Positions 6,904-16,514 of a DNA stretch of 49,847 nt are shown here, piece after piece. The stretch's first letter is position 1. Every line of letters begins with the position of its first letter. A program made the translations under genes and the position numbers. Where the stretch lies: contig JAHDCK010000001.1 in assembly GCA_020629915.1 (NCBI GenBank), forward strand, positions 1-49,847, written 5' to 3'. The notes below the pieces were generated by a model that was not told the DNA's origin, made no database searches, and worked only from the letters and a program-made list of their open reading frames with translations. Source of the DNA: Saprospiraceae bacterium (GTDB lineage Bacteria; Bacteroidota; Bacteroidia; Chitinophagales; Saprospiraceae).

Positions 6904-8637
6904 TTGTCGTCAAAATTAATTCTGGACGGACATTCCCTGACGCCTGAGATTGTCATAAAAATTGCAGTCGAGAGGCAATCTTTTGAAATAAATACCACTC
7001 AACTGGAAAGCAGTCGGCAGTTTATCCAAAAAGTCATTGATCAGAATGAGGTGGTTTATGGAGTAACGACAGGTTTCGGGCCTAATGTTTCAACCGTCAT
7101 TGATGCTAAAGATGCGGTAGAATTGCAACGTCGTTTATTACTTTCCCATGCCGTAGGGACAGGGGCGCCTTTTTCTGCAGAAATCGTCCGGGCGATTCTC
7201 GTTATTCGGCTCAATACATTACTCGCCGGGTTCTCCGGTATTCAGGAAGAAACCGTTCGCAAAATGCAATTTCTGCTTCAGGAAAATATCCTGCCCTGGA
7301 TTCCGCAGCAAGGTTCCGTAGGAGCAAGCGGAGATCTTTGCCCCCTGGCACACATGGCACTTCCCTTGATCGGAGAGGGATATGTTGTATTAGAAGAAAA
7401 AGAATGCAATGAATTAAATTTAGATACAACAAATATTTCTTTTTATATTGAAAATAAAAAAGGTAAAATTATAAAATACTATAAATTCCAATCTAAGGAA
7501 GTTCTTCTAAAAACAAAATGGGCAGAAAAAGGCTTTGGATTCGAATTGAGTTACAAGGAAGGATTAGCTCTCACTAACGGGACAACTATCATGGCGGCCC
7601 TCGGCGTTTTAGCCACCCACAAAACCCGGCAACTTCTGGAACTGGCTGTCAAAGGTTCCGCGCTGATAATGGAAGGCCTTTGCGCCCGCTCGGATGCTTT
7701 TGATGAAAAACTGCACTTGGTAAGACGACATTCCGGCCAGCAAATTATCGCTTCTAAAATACGAGACTGTTTAAAAAATTCTGATTTTTTTGGAATACGA
7801 AAAAATAATATTCTTTGTCAGTTAGAAAATGCCCCGGAGGAAAATGAAAATCCAAATTGGCGTTCAATACAATCTTTGAAAACATTTGCTCACCTAAAAT
7901 CCATCCCTCAGGATGCCTATTCCATCCGATGCGTTCCTCAGGTTCTGGGAGCGAGCTGGAAAGCAATGGAACACGTCCAGTCCGTAGTAGCTGACGAACT
8001 CAACGCCGTGGTGGACAATCCCATTATTTTTACAGCAGGTAAAAAATTACCCAACGGAGAAAGCGTTCAACCAGAAATGGAACGGGCCTATTCCGGCGGT
8101 AATTTTCACGGTCAGCCTATCGCCTTAGTTTTAGATTATTTAAAAATTGCCATTGCAGAAATTGGAAATCTCGTAGAGCGTCAGGTCGCAAAAATGGTGG
8201 ACAAAGATCACAACCACGGTCTTCCGGCTTTTCTGGCAGAAGACCCCGGACTCAATTCCGGGTTAATGATTTTGCAATATGTCGCTGCGGGTTTGGTTTC
8301 TGAAAATAAGGTGCTGAGCCATCCGGCCTCGGTGGATTCCATCCCTACTTCCGCCAATCAGGAAGACCACGTTAGCATGGGCCCCATCGCCGGAAGACAA
8401 GCCTTGGAAATGATCGCCAACGTAGAAAAAATTCTGGCCATTCAGTTGATCGTCGGAGCGCAGGCTGTTGATTTGCGTAAGAAACAGTTTGATAAAAAAC
8501 TGAATATAAAGGTAGCAGATTCTACAAAAGAATTTTTGTTAAATATTAGAAAAATAGTTCCTTACGTGGGAGAAGATCGCTTCCTGCATCAGGATTTAGA
8601 AAATCTGTTAAATCGTATAAGTGAATTTTATAATTAA
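6904..8637 (+). CDS. hutH: Histidine ammonia-lyase (MIO family), with two insertions
   Basis: This enzyme deaminates L-histidine to urocanate, the first step of histidine degradation. The MIO cofactor forms from Ala-Ser-Gly at 141-143 (GSVGASGDL). The catalytic Tyr52 is in YGVTTGFG. Ser81-His82 in LLLSHAVGTG is the selectivity pair typical of histidine lyases rather than phenylalanine (FL) or tyrosine (HL) lyases. NQEDHVSM carries the HAL-type glutamate. At 577 aa it exceeds the usual 500-510, through two roughly 30-residue insertions (about 160-215 and 285-320) with A/T-rich codons. No ATG exists near the family N-terminus, and an in-frame stop lies four codons upstream, so TTG at 6904 is the likely start. 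No hutU, hutI or hutG is nearby, so the specific assignment rests on residues, not context. Confidence 0.87.
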   Translation: MSSKLILDGHSLTPEIVIKIAVERQSFEINTTQLESSRQFIQKVIDQNEVVYGVTTGFGPNVSTVIDAKDAVELQRRLLLSHAVGTGAPFSAEIVRAILVIRLNTLLAGFSGIQEETVRKMQFLLQENILPWIPQQGSVGASGDLCPLAHMALPLIGEGYVVLEEKECNELNLDTTNISFYIENKKGKIIKYYKFQSKEVLLKTKWAEKGFGFELSYKEGLALTNGTTIMAALGVLATHKTRQLLELAVKGSALIMEGLCARSDAFDEKLHLVRRHSGQQIIASKIRDCLKNSDFFGIRKNNILCQLENAPEENENPNWRSIQSLKTFAHLKSIPQDAYSIRCVPQVLGASWKAMEHVQSVVADELNAVVDNPIIFTAGKKLPNGESVQPEMERAYSGGNFHGQPIALVLDYLKIAIAEIGNLVERQVAKMVDKDHNHGLPAFLAEDPGLNSGLMILQYVAAGLVSENKVLSHPASVDSIPTSANQEDHVSMGPIAGRQALEMIANVEKILAIQLIVGAQAVDLRKKQFDKKLNIKVADSTKEFLLNIRKIVPYVGEDRFLHQDLENLLNRISEFYN

Positions 8638-8645
8638 ATTCTGCA

Positions 8646-8670
8646 AGGTTGTAGCTTAAAACTACAACCT
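8646..8670. terminator. Hairpin between convergent hutH and kbl
   Basis: AGGTTGTAG (8646-8654) is a perfect reverse complement of CTACAACCT (8662-8670) around a 7-base loop. It lies in the 56-base gap between convergent genes and probably terminates both, although T-runs are weak on either side. Confidence 0.65.
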
Positions 8671-8693
8671 CACCTATAAAAATTCTAAAACTA

Positions 8694-9875
8694 TTACAAC
8701 AACTCCTGCTTCACTTCCGTAAATGCCTGAATCGCCTTATCCAGATGCTCGCGCTCATGGACAGCAGAAATCTGTACCCGGATTCTGGCTTCTCCTCTTG
8801 GCACAACAGGGAAGTAAAATCCAATAACATAAATGCCTTTTTCTAATAATTTTTCTGCAAATTGTTGAGCGAGCTTGGCCTCGTACAACATGATGGGAAC
8901 GATGGGATGTTCTCCCGGTTTTATGTCAAAACCGGCGGCTGTCATTTCCTCCCGGAAGTATTTGGTATTGGCTTCCAGCTTGTCGCGAAGGGCAGTCGTC
9001 TCGGAAAGCAAATCCAAAACGGCAATAGAGGCCCCGGCAATCGAAGGAGCCAGCGTATTGGAAAATAAATAGGGCCGTGATTTTTGGCGGAGCATTTCCA
9101 CAATTTCCTTGCGGCCAGAGGTGAAACCGCCAGAGGCTCCGCCCAACGCTTTTCCAAGCGTTCCGGTGATAATATCCACCCGATCCATGACGCCCCGAAG
9201 CTCGTGAACCCCGCGCCCCGTTTTTCCCATAAATCCCGTAGAATGACATTCATCTGTCATTACGAGTGCGTCGTATTTATCGGCCAGGTCACAAATTTTA
9301 TCCAGTTGTGCAATTGTTCCATCCATAGAAAAAACACCATCTGTCACGATGATTTTTCTGCGACAGTCCGCTGCTGCTTTGAGTTGCTCCTCCAGGTCAG
9401 CCATGTCATTGTGCTTGTAGCGGAATCGTTGCGCCTTGCACAAGCGCACCCCGTCAATGATGGAAGCATGGTTCAAGGCATCCGAAATAATCGCATCTTC
9501 CTTGTGCAGGATCGGTTCAAAAACGCCACCGTTGGCATCGAAGGCTGCGGCATACAAAATGGTGTCTTCCGTACCTAGAAATTTTGAGATTTTAGCTTCC
9601 AGTTTTTTATGAATGGTTTGGGTGCCGCAGATAAAACGCACGGAAGATAATCCGTAACCATATTCATCAATGGTTTGTTTGGCCGCTTCAATGACCTTGG
9701 GATGAGAGGAGAGTCCAAGGTAGTTATTCGCACAGAAGTTGATGACTTCGGGCGTAGATTCTGTTTTTATAACGGCACTTTGAGGAGTGGTGATAATTCT
9801 TTCTTTTTTATATAAGCCAGAATCTTTTATGTCCTGAAGTTCGGTTTGCAAGTCAGATTTGATTTTTCCGTACAT
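8694..9875 (-). CDS. kbl: Glycine C-acetyltransferase (2-amino-3-ketobutyrate CoA ligase)
   Basis: This is a PLP-dependent alpha-oxoamine synthase that cleaves 2-amino-3-oxobutyrate with CoA to glycine and acetyl-CoA, the second step of threonine degradation. The length of 393 aa matches the E. coli enzyme closely. Visible features are the conserved N-terminal block ([14 protein letters not shown]), the cofactor-contacting [10 protein letters not shown], and the Schiff-base lysine Lys242 in [10 protein letters not shown]. The related AONS, KBL and ALAS enzymes share this fold. The [10 protein letters not shown] segment and overall similarity favour KBL. Threonine dehydrogenase (tdh) is not in the window. 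It is transcribed toward hutH; no Bacteroidetes-consensus promoter was found upstream, only an A/T inverted repeat at 9909-9940. Confidence 0.93.
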   Translation of the reverse strand: MYGKIKSDLQTELQDIKDSGLYKKERIITTPQSAVIKTESTPEVINFCANNYLGLSSHPKVIEAAKQTIDEYGYGLSSVRFICGTQTIHKKLEAKISKFLGTEDTILYAAAFDANGGVFEPILHKEDAIISDALNHASIIDGVRLCKAQRFRYKHNDMADLEEQLKAAADCRRKIIVTDGVFSMDGTIAQLDKICDLADKYDALVMTDECHSTGFMGKTGRGVHELRGVMDRVDIITGTLGKALGGASGGFTSGRKEIVEMLRQKSRPYLFSNTLAPSIAGASIAVLDLLSETTALRDKLEANTKYFREEMTAAGFDIKPGEHPIVPIMLYEAKLAQQFAEKLLEKGIYVIGFYFPVVPRGEARIRVQISAVHEREHLDKAIQAFTEVKQELL

Positions 9876-9908
9876 GATTTTTTTATTATAATTAAAATTT
9901 TATTTGAA

Positions 9909-9940
9909 ATATATTTTAATGAAATTATTATAAAATATAT
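9909..9940. repeat. A/T inverted repeat upstream of kbl
   Basis: ATATATTTTA (9909-9918) is the reverse complement of TAAAATATAT (9931-9940) across a 12-base loop. It lies 34 bases upstream of the kbl start and is one of many A/T-only dyads in the leaders of this window. Confidence 0.5.
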
Positions 9941-10041
9941 CAGAGAACTATTTAAGTTCGAGGAGTCTTTATGCCAGGCAACCAGACCAAAACCCTAAAT
10001 TAAAAATAGTTTTAAAAGGAAAGAGTTTTTTAGAAATAAAA

Positions 10042-10079
10042 AAATGCGACCTCCTAAAAAGAAAGTCGCATTTTAAAAA
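10042..10079. terminator. Terminator after the first giant adhesin gene
   Basis: AAAATGCGAC (10042-10051) pairs perfectly with GTCGCATTTT (10066-10075) around a 14-base loop, with T-rich sequence on the outgoing minus strand. It begins 16 bases past the adhesin stop. Confidence 0.85.
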
Positions 10080-10094
10080 TTTTTATAAAAATAA

Positions 10095-13000
10095 TTATCG
10101 AATTATCGTAATCGCTCCTTGTAAAATTCTATTCTCCCCGTCCGGGAATTCTACCTCTGTATAATAAACAAAAGTGCCCTGATTGACATCTTTGCCATTA
10201 AAAGTTCCATCCCATCCGAAGGCTGGGTTGTTTGCAGGGACTTCCAGTATTTCATAGACCAACTCACCCCAGCGATCATAAATCCGAAGTGTTTTTACCA
10301 TTAACCTTTCCGGCCCCTGTACATAGAAAACATCATTATAGGCATCTCCATTGGGAGAGAATCCGGATGGAATATAAACGACCCGATTGGCATAAATATC
10401 AATTTTGATTTGAGCCGTATCGGTACAACCAAATTCATCTGTTACCAGAATTTCATAAATCGTTACATCATTGGGTTGTGCCCAGGGGTTGGGGCAGTCA
10501 TAACAACTCAGGGAGGAAGGACCAATATGCGACCATTGGTAAGTCAAAACAGAAGGAGAATTGACAAATATATTCAGTAAAGTAGAATCCCCGCGGTGGA
10601 TGAGTTCCTCGCCTGTAATGGTTATTGCTAATGCATCTGGTTCTCCAACCGTTACACCATTGGTGGAAATAATACAACCATTGTTATCACGGATATAGGT
10701 TGTATAATCATCCGCAGTCAACCCGAGGAAAATATTGGGATCGAAAAACCGGACACTATCCAAACTATATTGATAGGGTGGTTCTCCACCGGATACAGTA
10801 ATATCTATCATTCCATCCGCCCCACTATTACAAGTTGCATCTTCTGAAACAGCAAACCCGGAAAGGCTTTCTGCTGGTTCTGAAATAGCAGCTTCTGTTA
10901 CATTGGTACACCCCTGGCTATCTGTAATGGTTACATCATAGGCTCCAATACCCAGATCCCGAATAGAAAAATCAGTACTTCCCGTATTCCATAGAATGGA
11001 GTAATCACCACTGCCTCCGGCAGCTTCTGCACTGATGCTTCCCGTTTCTTCTCCTTTACAATTGACATTTTCTATGGTTAAATCAATATCAATATCCTGA
11101 GGCTGATCAATAACGACTTGTCTCTCAGTGGTGCATCCATTAATATCTGTAACAATAATATTATAGGCACCTGCTCTTAAATTATAAATAGAATCTGAGG
11201 AAGCAGTCGTTGCGCCGTTGTTAAGCGCATAGGAATAAGGTTGATTTCCTCCATTTAAATTATCAATCCAGACTATCCCATTTTCTTCATTAAAACAAAC
11301 GGCAGCCTGAGAATTAGTTTGATAAGTTATTGGCTCGGGATGAGGAACGGTGGCTTGTCCAACCGCAGAGCATCCTTCCAGATCGGTGACGGTTACCTGA
11401 TAGGTTTGTCCGCCTTGCAAATTAATAGCCGTTGTCCCGGTCTGAGGAACGGGGAATGTACTCCATTGATAAATATAATCTGAAATGGCAAACCCATTGC
11501 CGCCGGAAGGCATCACTTCTAATGAACCATCAATACTTTCATAACATAAGCTACTGGTAGAATCCAGACTCAAAACAATCGGAGGGGGTTCTGAAATAGA
11601 AATAGAAACATCATCAAAAGAACAACCACGCGAATCTGTTATTGTAACCCGGTAGGTTCCTGCAGATAGGTTTGCAGGGGTCAATTCAGTAGAAATAATT
11701 GTTGAATCACCATCCAGGGACCAGGCATAAGAATAACCCGGAGAACCTCCAAAGCCAAATACCGTTAAGGAACCATCTGACATTCCATTGCAGGTAACAT
11801 TATTGACGATAGATAAACTGGCAATAACAGCTTCCGGTGGTTCTGTTACTTCTACGTTTTGAACATAGGAGCAGCCATTTTCGTCGGCTATAGTTACGGG
11901 GTAAATACCCGCAGCCAGATTATTAACAGTCGGATTTGTAGAAAATCCACCTCCCCAGTCATAACTGTATACTCCTGAACCTCCACTTGGAAAAACAGTT
12001 GCCATTCCATCATTGCCTCCTGTACATCCAACAGGAAGAACTGAAACCGAATCCACCAAAACAGAAGTCGGTTCGGTTACTTCAATTCCAATAGAGGTCG
12101 TACAGCCACCTACATCCGTTACCGTAACAGAATAAGAACCTGCTGCCACATTATATAAGGTATCGTTATCTGGACCGTTATTAGACCATTCATAGGTATA
12201 AGGCCCAAACCCTCCGGTTATGGTAACCCAAGCCGTCCCTGTTGAACTACCGCTACAATCTGCTTGTAAGGAGTCAGCGGTAGCTGTCATGCCCGCTGGT
12301 TCCAGAACTTCAATACTGGCAGCATTTATACAATTATTTCCATCCGTAACTGTTACCGTATAGATTCCGGCTCCTAAATCAGTTGCCAGGGAATCTGATT
12401 GATTGTTTGCATCATTCCATTGGTAGCTGAAAGGGCCTGTCCCTCCTGAAGGAGTAACAGATGCTGCTCCATTTGTATATCCAAAACAACTTATATTAAA
12501 AGAATCCAATTGTAAGGAAAGGGCAAGAGGTTCTATTACTTCAACCGAATCTATGACTTCGCAATTTCTGGCATCCGTTACGGTAACTGTATACCATTGT
12601 GCATTCAACATTGTTATGGAATCCACTTGTGGATTCCCCACTGCATTCCAAAGATAACTGTAAGGTCCCGTACCACCTGAGGCAAGAACAGAGGCAGAGC
12701 CTGAGTTAGCTCCAAAGCAAAGGGCTGAGGTGCTTTGCATCGTTAAGGAAAGGGCAATCGGAGGTTCATTGATATCAATATTATCAATTATAGAACAACC
12801 ATTTATATCTGAAACAGTAACCGTATAATTTCCGGCTGTTAGATTTGTAGCAACAGAATCTGCAGTCAGATTACTCCAGGCAAAAGTATAAGGTGGGCGG
12901 CCTCCCAATACAGTTGGAATTGCCGTTCCGTCATCTCCTCCATTGCAACTCACATCAGTTGAATCCAAACTAAGATTTAGAGCCGCAGGTTCATTGACCA

Positions 13001-16000
13001 GAATACTTGTTAGTGCAGTACAACCGTTTCCATCTGTAACAGTGACCTCATAGGTATCTGCCATAACATTGGACAAAAGAGAGTCTGTCACTCCTGAAGC
13101 ATTTGGAGACCAATCATAACTAAAAGGTAAAACTCCGCCAATCGGTGAAACGGAAACTGATCCGTCAGAACTTCCTGCACAAAGTGCATCTGTAGAGTCC
13201 TGACTTAGCAGAACAGGGAAAGGTTCTGTAATATTGAAGCTGGCTTGTTGTGAGCAGCCATTCATATCTGTTATAGTTACATTATAATTGCCCTGAGGAA
13301 CATTATTGACAGTTGGAGCATTCGTGCCAAGGGGAGTATTCCAGGAGTAGGTAAAGTTACCCGCACCACCTGAGGCATTCACATTGATTATTCCCGTAGA
13401 ATTTCCAAAGCAATCTACATTGGTAGAATCTTTTGTGAAAGAAACAGGAGTGGGTTCGGTTGGTGTAATATCCAAAATTTCTGAACAACCATTATTATCT
13501 GTTACCGTAACAAAGTGTTGTACAGCAGTAAGACTATCGGCAGAGGCAGTTGTTTCGCCATTATCCCAAAGATAAGTGTAAGGAGAAACACCACCAGAGG
13601 GAATAACCGTTGCTCCTCCATTCAAGCCTCCACCACAACTTACATTTTGATCCAAAGTAATGGAGGGATCAAAAAGTGGTGGTTCATTAATAGTGACTGA
13701 AGAAGTAGCCGTACAGCCATTTGCATCTGTGGCAGTTACCGGGAACGTACCCATACTCAAGGCAGCCACGATGGAATCTGTATCTGTTATCCCGCCCCAC
13801 ACAAAAGACATATCTCCAATGCCGCCAATGGTTGAAATAGTTGCAGCACCATTATTGGCACCAAAACAAACGATGTCGTCTACTTGCTCTATGACAATTC
13901 CCAGGGAATCAGGTTCAGGGAAATTGAAAATTCTCGTTTGGATACAGGAATCCTGATCCATAATTAATACATTATAAATTCCGGGTTTTAAATTAGAAGT
14001 ATCTGCATCCGGGTGAGGAATATTATTTATAAAATATGAGTACGGAGGATTACCATCTGATGGGGTTACCGTGAACGCTGCATCATCCGCTCCAAAGCAA
14101 GAGACAGGGGTTTCCTGATCCACACTTATGCTCATCGGACAAGTAGTAGTAATACAAGTTGTCGTTCCAATTCCTCCAAAACCGCAGGTGCCTCCTAGTG
14201 CCCGGACTTCAATGGAGACGGTATCACTCGTTCCCAAACCATCAATAAAATGAGAAAGAGGGCCGGGGTCTGCTGAGATCCAACCTGTTCCACCCACATT
14301 GACTTCAAATCCACTAGCACCGGGGATATCATTCCAATCAAAACTAACAGAGTTTGTTGTTACACCACTACAATTGACATTCGGTGCAGGGAAAGAAACA
14401 TTGACATTTATTGTTACAGAATCCACAACTGCGCATCCATAAGAGTCCGAAGCAGTCACGTAATAAGTTGTTGTTTGTAAGGGCTTTGCTTCAGTAATGG
14501 GGCAGGTAGAACATTCTAAACCATTTACAGGTGACCATTCATATTCTATATCAAAGGCCGGAGCAAAAGTAATAGACCAGCCTAATAAAGTTCCACCCGG
14601 CGGGGCAGAATCATCAGAGACTTGTAAAATCCATTTACCGTTAGCTGGTGCACCGTAAAGATCTGACCATGGGCCTTCCGGGGTCCATTCGCCGGGGAAA
14701 GGATTAAAGGTTGGGCAACCAGGAGGGCCACCCGGACAAGGTGGAACCGAATCAACATGGATTAAACCCGTTGGTGTAAAACAAGTCCCCGTATAATGAT
14801 TTCCATCAGCTCCATTGTCTGTAGTCAACTCAAGAAATTGCCCGTTGGGAGCTACTAAATAAATATCCAAATCCCCGGACCAGGGGTGGAATAGATCAAT
14901 GCAAACAGAAGCAATCATTCCTGGTTCGATGATCCCCGGAGTTATACCTAACACCTCAATAGGAGAGGTAATCGTGGCATAGTTGTCTACATTTATCATA
15001 GAATCACTTGTAAATGTAACACTGGATGGCAGGGTGACGGGAAGGGTAGCATTGAGATCTACCGAATCCCCGGGACATATACTGGCTCCCACTAAGTTAT
15101 CAGGAGGAACTAGCTGGTTATCATTGATGTATAAAGTTATTGTGTCATTGGTACAGGGATCAATTTCAATGACAAAAACAATGGTTTCTGTTGCTTCCGG
15201 CGTGAAATCCTCATAAGCCTCAATAGGAACCGTAATAGAAGTTTGACCAGTAGGGATGAATAAATTTGTAGGGACATTACTATAGTCTACGCCATTAGTT
15301 GCTGTTCCTAAAATTTCATAAACCAAAGGAAAATTATTTTCAGCCGGTTCTGCAATGGTAAAAGTGATAGAACCCGGATCACATCCTTCTGAAAGTTGAT
15401 CATCAAAAGTAGGCGTAGCAGCATCAGCCACCAAGCCAGCCGTCCCAAAGCTTTTGGCTTCCAGAAAAACACCTGAATCAAAAGCAGAATCTCCTCCATC
15501 ACCTATGGCTAGTTTGATTGTATATTGCAAACAAGGAGTCACCACGTATTCTGCTGTAAGAACTTTGGTATAACCATCATACTGAACATTACCTGGAGAA
15601 GTATTTCCATTGTAATAAATGCTATTGCTCGTCCAATCCGGATCAACGGCAGCACAATTGGAGGCCGTACCTGCAGCACCTGGCGTACCATTATTGACAG
15701 AGTTGATAGCCACCGGGATATTTTTACCGGGAATCAATGCGATATTTTCTCCACCATTTGAGAATGGGCCGGCGATACCCGGGCCACTTAAAAAGAATCC
15801 AAAAACATCATTAAAACCAGAACAAACATATTCATCGTATTCTTCCGAAGCAAAAACATATTTAAAACGAAGGGTGTCGGCAGCAGGGACAAACTGTATG
15901 GTAAGCACAGCGGCATCATTGACAGGGGTGGGGCTGATAAGAGAGAGCAAGTCTCCGTCCGACCCATTGTTATTACCACTTCCTGCACCTCCTGCATTAT

Positions 16001-16292
16001 TTGGGCCAAGTGCAGTTATGGCATTTCCAGTTGTCATTAAAATTCCTCGTTCTATTCCGATATCGCCCAAAGCATCGTTGAAAAAACCCATTGCAACTAA
16101 ATCATTATTATAGTTCACGCTGATTACCTCTACACCATCTCCAAGGAAAACGTTCTTTACGAGGTTTTCAGGAGAGAAGGGAGAAGGAGCAGGTTGGGAA
16201 GGGGTAACAGTCAGTTGGCCATTTACATAAACCGGGAAAAATACCAGTAAGGTAAAATAAATAGCTAGTCTTGAATTTCTTTTTAATGACAT
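10095..16292 (-). CDS. Giant T9SS-exported surface protein with 15 SprB-type repeats
   Basis: This 2065-aa protein starts with a Sec signal peptide (SRLAIYFTLLVFFPVYVNG). Next come a choice-of-anchor L type domain, a proprotein-convertase P-type beta domain (GDLDIYLVAPNG, then GKWILQVSDD) and a fibronectin III-like domain. Fifteen SprB-type repeats of about 76 residues follow, each with a core like GG.GPYTYEW...L.AG.YTVTVTD.NGC and ending in EP. It ends with a gliding-motility-type CTD, the type B T9SS sorting signal (IPSGFSPNGDAYNDVF, RIYDRWGELVYE, GWDGTFNGKDV). It is probably a cell-surface adhesin moved by or attached through the gliding/T9SS machinery; its ligand is unknown. The longer frame starts 48 codons upstream, but the signal peptide and a -7 element (16319-16326) support Met at 16292. 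A paralogue lies at 19901-25195. Confidence 0.9.
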   Translation of the reverse strand: MSLKRNSRLAIYFTLLVFFPVYVNGQLTVTPSQPAPSPFSPENLVKNVFLGDGVEVISVNYNNDLVAMGFFNDALGDIGIERGILMTTGNAITALGPNNAGGAGSGNNNGSDGDLLSLISPTPVNDAAVLTIQFVPAADTLRFKYVFASEEYDEYVCSGFNDVFGFFLSGPGIAGPFSNGGENIALIPGKNIPVAINSVNNGTPGAAGTASNCAAVDPDWTSNSIYYNGNTSPGNVQYDGYTKVLTAEYVVTPCLQYTIKLAIGDGGDSAFDSGVFLEAKSFGTAGLVADAATPTFDDQLSEGCDPGSITFTIAEPAENNFPLVYEILGTATNGVDYSNVPTNLFIPTGQTSITVPIEAYEDFTPEATETIVFVIEIDPCTNDTITLYINDNQLVPPDNLVGASICPGDSVDLNATLPVTLPSSVTFTSDSMINVDNYATITSPIEVLGITPGIIEPGMIASVCIDLFHPWSGDLDIYLVAPNGQFLELTTDNGADGNHYTGTCFTPTGLIHVDSVPPCPGGPPGCPTFNPFPGEWTPEGPWSDLYGAPANGKWILQVSDDSAPPGGTLLGWSITFAPAFDIEYEWSPVNGLECSTCPITEAKPLQTTTYYVTASDSYGCAVVDSVTINVNVSFPAPNVNCSGVTTNSVSFDWNDIPGASGFEVNVGGTGWISADPGPLSHFIDGLGTSDTVSIEVRALGGTCGFGGIGTTTCITTTCPMSISVDQETPVSCFGADDAAFTVTPSDGNPPYSYFINNIPHPDADTSNLKPGIYNVLIMDQDSCIQTRIFNFPEPDSLGIVIEQVDDIVCFGANNGAATISTIGGIGDMSFVWGGITDTDSIVAALSMGTFPVTATDANGCTATSSVTINEPPLFDPSITLDQNVSCGGGLNGGATVIPSGGVSPYTYLWDNGETTASADSLTAVQHFVTVTDNNGCSEILDITPTEPTPVSFTKDSTNVDCFGNSTGIINVNASGGAGNFTYSWNTPLGTNAPTVNNVPQGNYNVTITDMNGCSQQASFNITEPFPVLLSQDSTDALCAGSSDGSVSVSPIGGVLPFSYDWSPNASGVTDSLLSNVMADTYEVTVTDGNGCTALTSILVNEPAALNLSLDSTDVSCNGGDDGTAIPTVLGGRPPYTFAWSNLTADSVATNLTAGNYTVTVSDINGCSIIDNIDINEPPIALSLTMQSTSALCFGANSGSASVLASGGTGPYSYLWNAVGNPQVDSITMLNAQWYTVTVTDARNCEVIDSVEVIEPLALSLQLDSFNISCFGYTNGAASVTPSGGTGPFSYQWNDANNQSDSLATDLGAGIYTVTVTDGNNCINAASIEVLEPAGMTATADSLQADCSGSSTGTAWVTITGGFGPYTYEWSNNGPDNDTLYNVAAGSYSVTVTDVGGCTTSIGIEVTEPTSVLVDSVSVLPVGCTGGNDGMATVFPSGGSGVYSYDWGGGFSTNPTVNNLAAGIYPVTIADENGCSYVQNVEVTEPPEAVIASLSIVNNVTCNGMSDGSLTVFGFGGSPGYSYAWSLDGDSTIISTELTPANLSAGTYRVTITDSRGCSFDDVSISISEPPPIVLSLDSTSSLCYESIDGSLEVMPSGGNGFAISDYIYQWSTFPVPQTGTTAINLQGGQTYQVTVTDLEGCSAVGQATVPHPEPITYQTNSQAAVCFNEENGIVWIDNLNGGNQPYSYALNNGATTASSDSIYNLRAGAYNIIVTDINGCTTERQVVIDQPQDIDIDLTIENVNCKGEETGSISAEAAGGSGDYSILWNTGSTDFSIRDLGIGAYDVTITDSQGCTNVTEAAISEPAESLSGFAVSEDATCNSGADGMIDITVSGGEPPYQYSLDSVRFFDPNIFLGLTADDYTTYIRDNNGCIISTNGVTVGEPDALAITITGEELIHRGDSTLLNIFVNSPSVLTYQWSHIGPSSLSCYDCPNPWAQPNDVTIYEILVTDEFGCTDTAQIKIDIYANRVVYIPSGFSPNGDAYNDVFYVQGPERLMVKTLRIYDRWGELVYEILEVPANNPAFGWDGTFNGKDVNQGTFVYYTEVEFPDGENRILQGAITIIR
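10640..14135 (-). repeat. Array of 15 SprB-type repeats in the first giant adhesin
   Basis: Fifteen consecutive units of about 225-250 bases encode Ig-like repeats. Each has a cysteine pair: one near the start (e.g. VSCFGADD, NVNCKGEE) and one in the D.NGC motif near the end. Neighbouring units have diverged at DNA level, so the array is old rather than freshly amplified. Confidence 0.88.
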
Positions 16293-16301
16293 TCCAGGAA
16301 C

Positions 16302-16332
16302 TTGGTTTGAAAAATTCGCAAAAATAAATTTG
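16302..16332 (+). promoter_or_regulatory. Overlapping divergent promoter elements between adhesin and sppA
   Basis: On the plus strand TTG (16302-16304) is followed after 20 bases by TAAATTTG (16325-16332), pointing at sppA with a leader of about 175 bases. On the minus strand TATTTTTG (16319-16326) points at the adhesin, about 20 bases from its ATG, but its -33 partner is not clear. The two -7 elements share two bases, so the polymerases could exclude each other. A second weak plus-strand -7 match, TACTTTCG, lies at 16476-16483 nearer sppA. Confidence 0.5.
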
Positions 16333-16514
16333 CACCGAAAAATTTTATCTGTGAAAGTAGGGCAGAGAGTATTCAAATTTAATAATTTTTTGAGACAATT
16401 ATTTTTTAAAAAGGACAATTCTCTAAAGATGTGCAATTTTTGTCCAAAAAAATTCCCATTTAACAGTCAAAGACTTACTTTCGGGAGAAATTCAATTCTA
16501 AAAAAAACCATATT

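Noticed and set aside
10640-14135. Regular periodic repeats that might be mistaken for a CRISPR or tandem array
   Set aside because: The period is about 225-250 bases, the units lie within one open frame, and they encode SprB-type protein repeats with diverged DNA.
13384-16113. Several antisense frames of 60-164 codons inside the first giant adhesin
   Set aside because: They are opposite-strand shadows of a repetitive coding sequence; they show no independent start signals, and their composition follows the adhesin codons.
16293-16436. A 48-codon N-terminal extension of the first giant adhesin
   Set aside because: The extension overlaps the promoter region, would bury the signal peptide 50 residues inside the protein, and is read from a low-complexity A/T-rich stretch.
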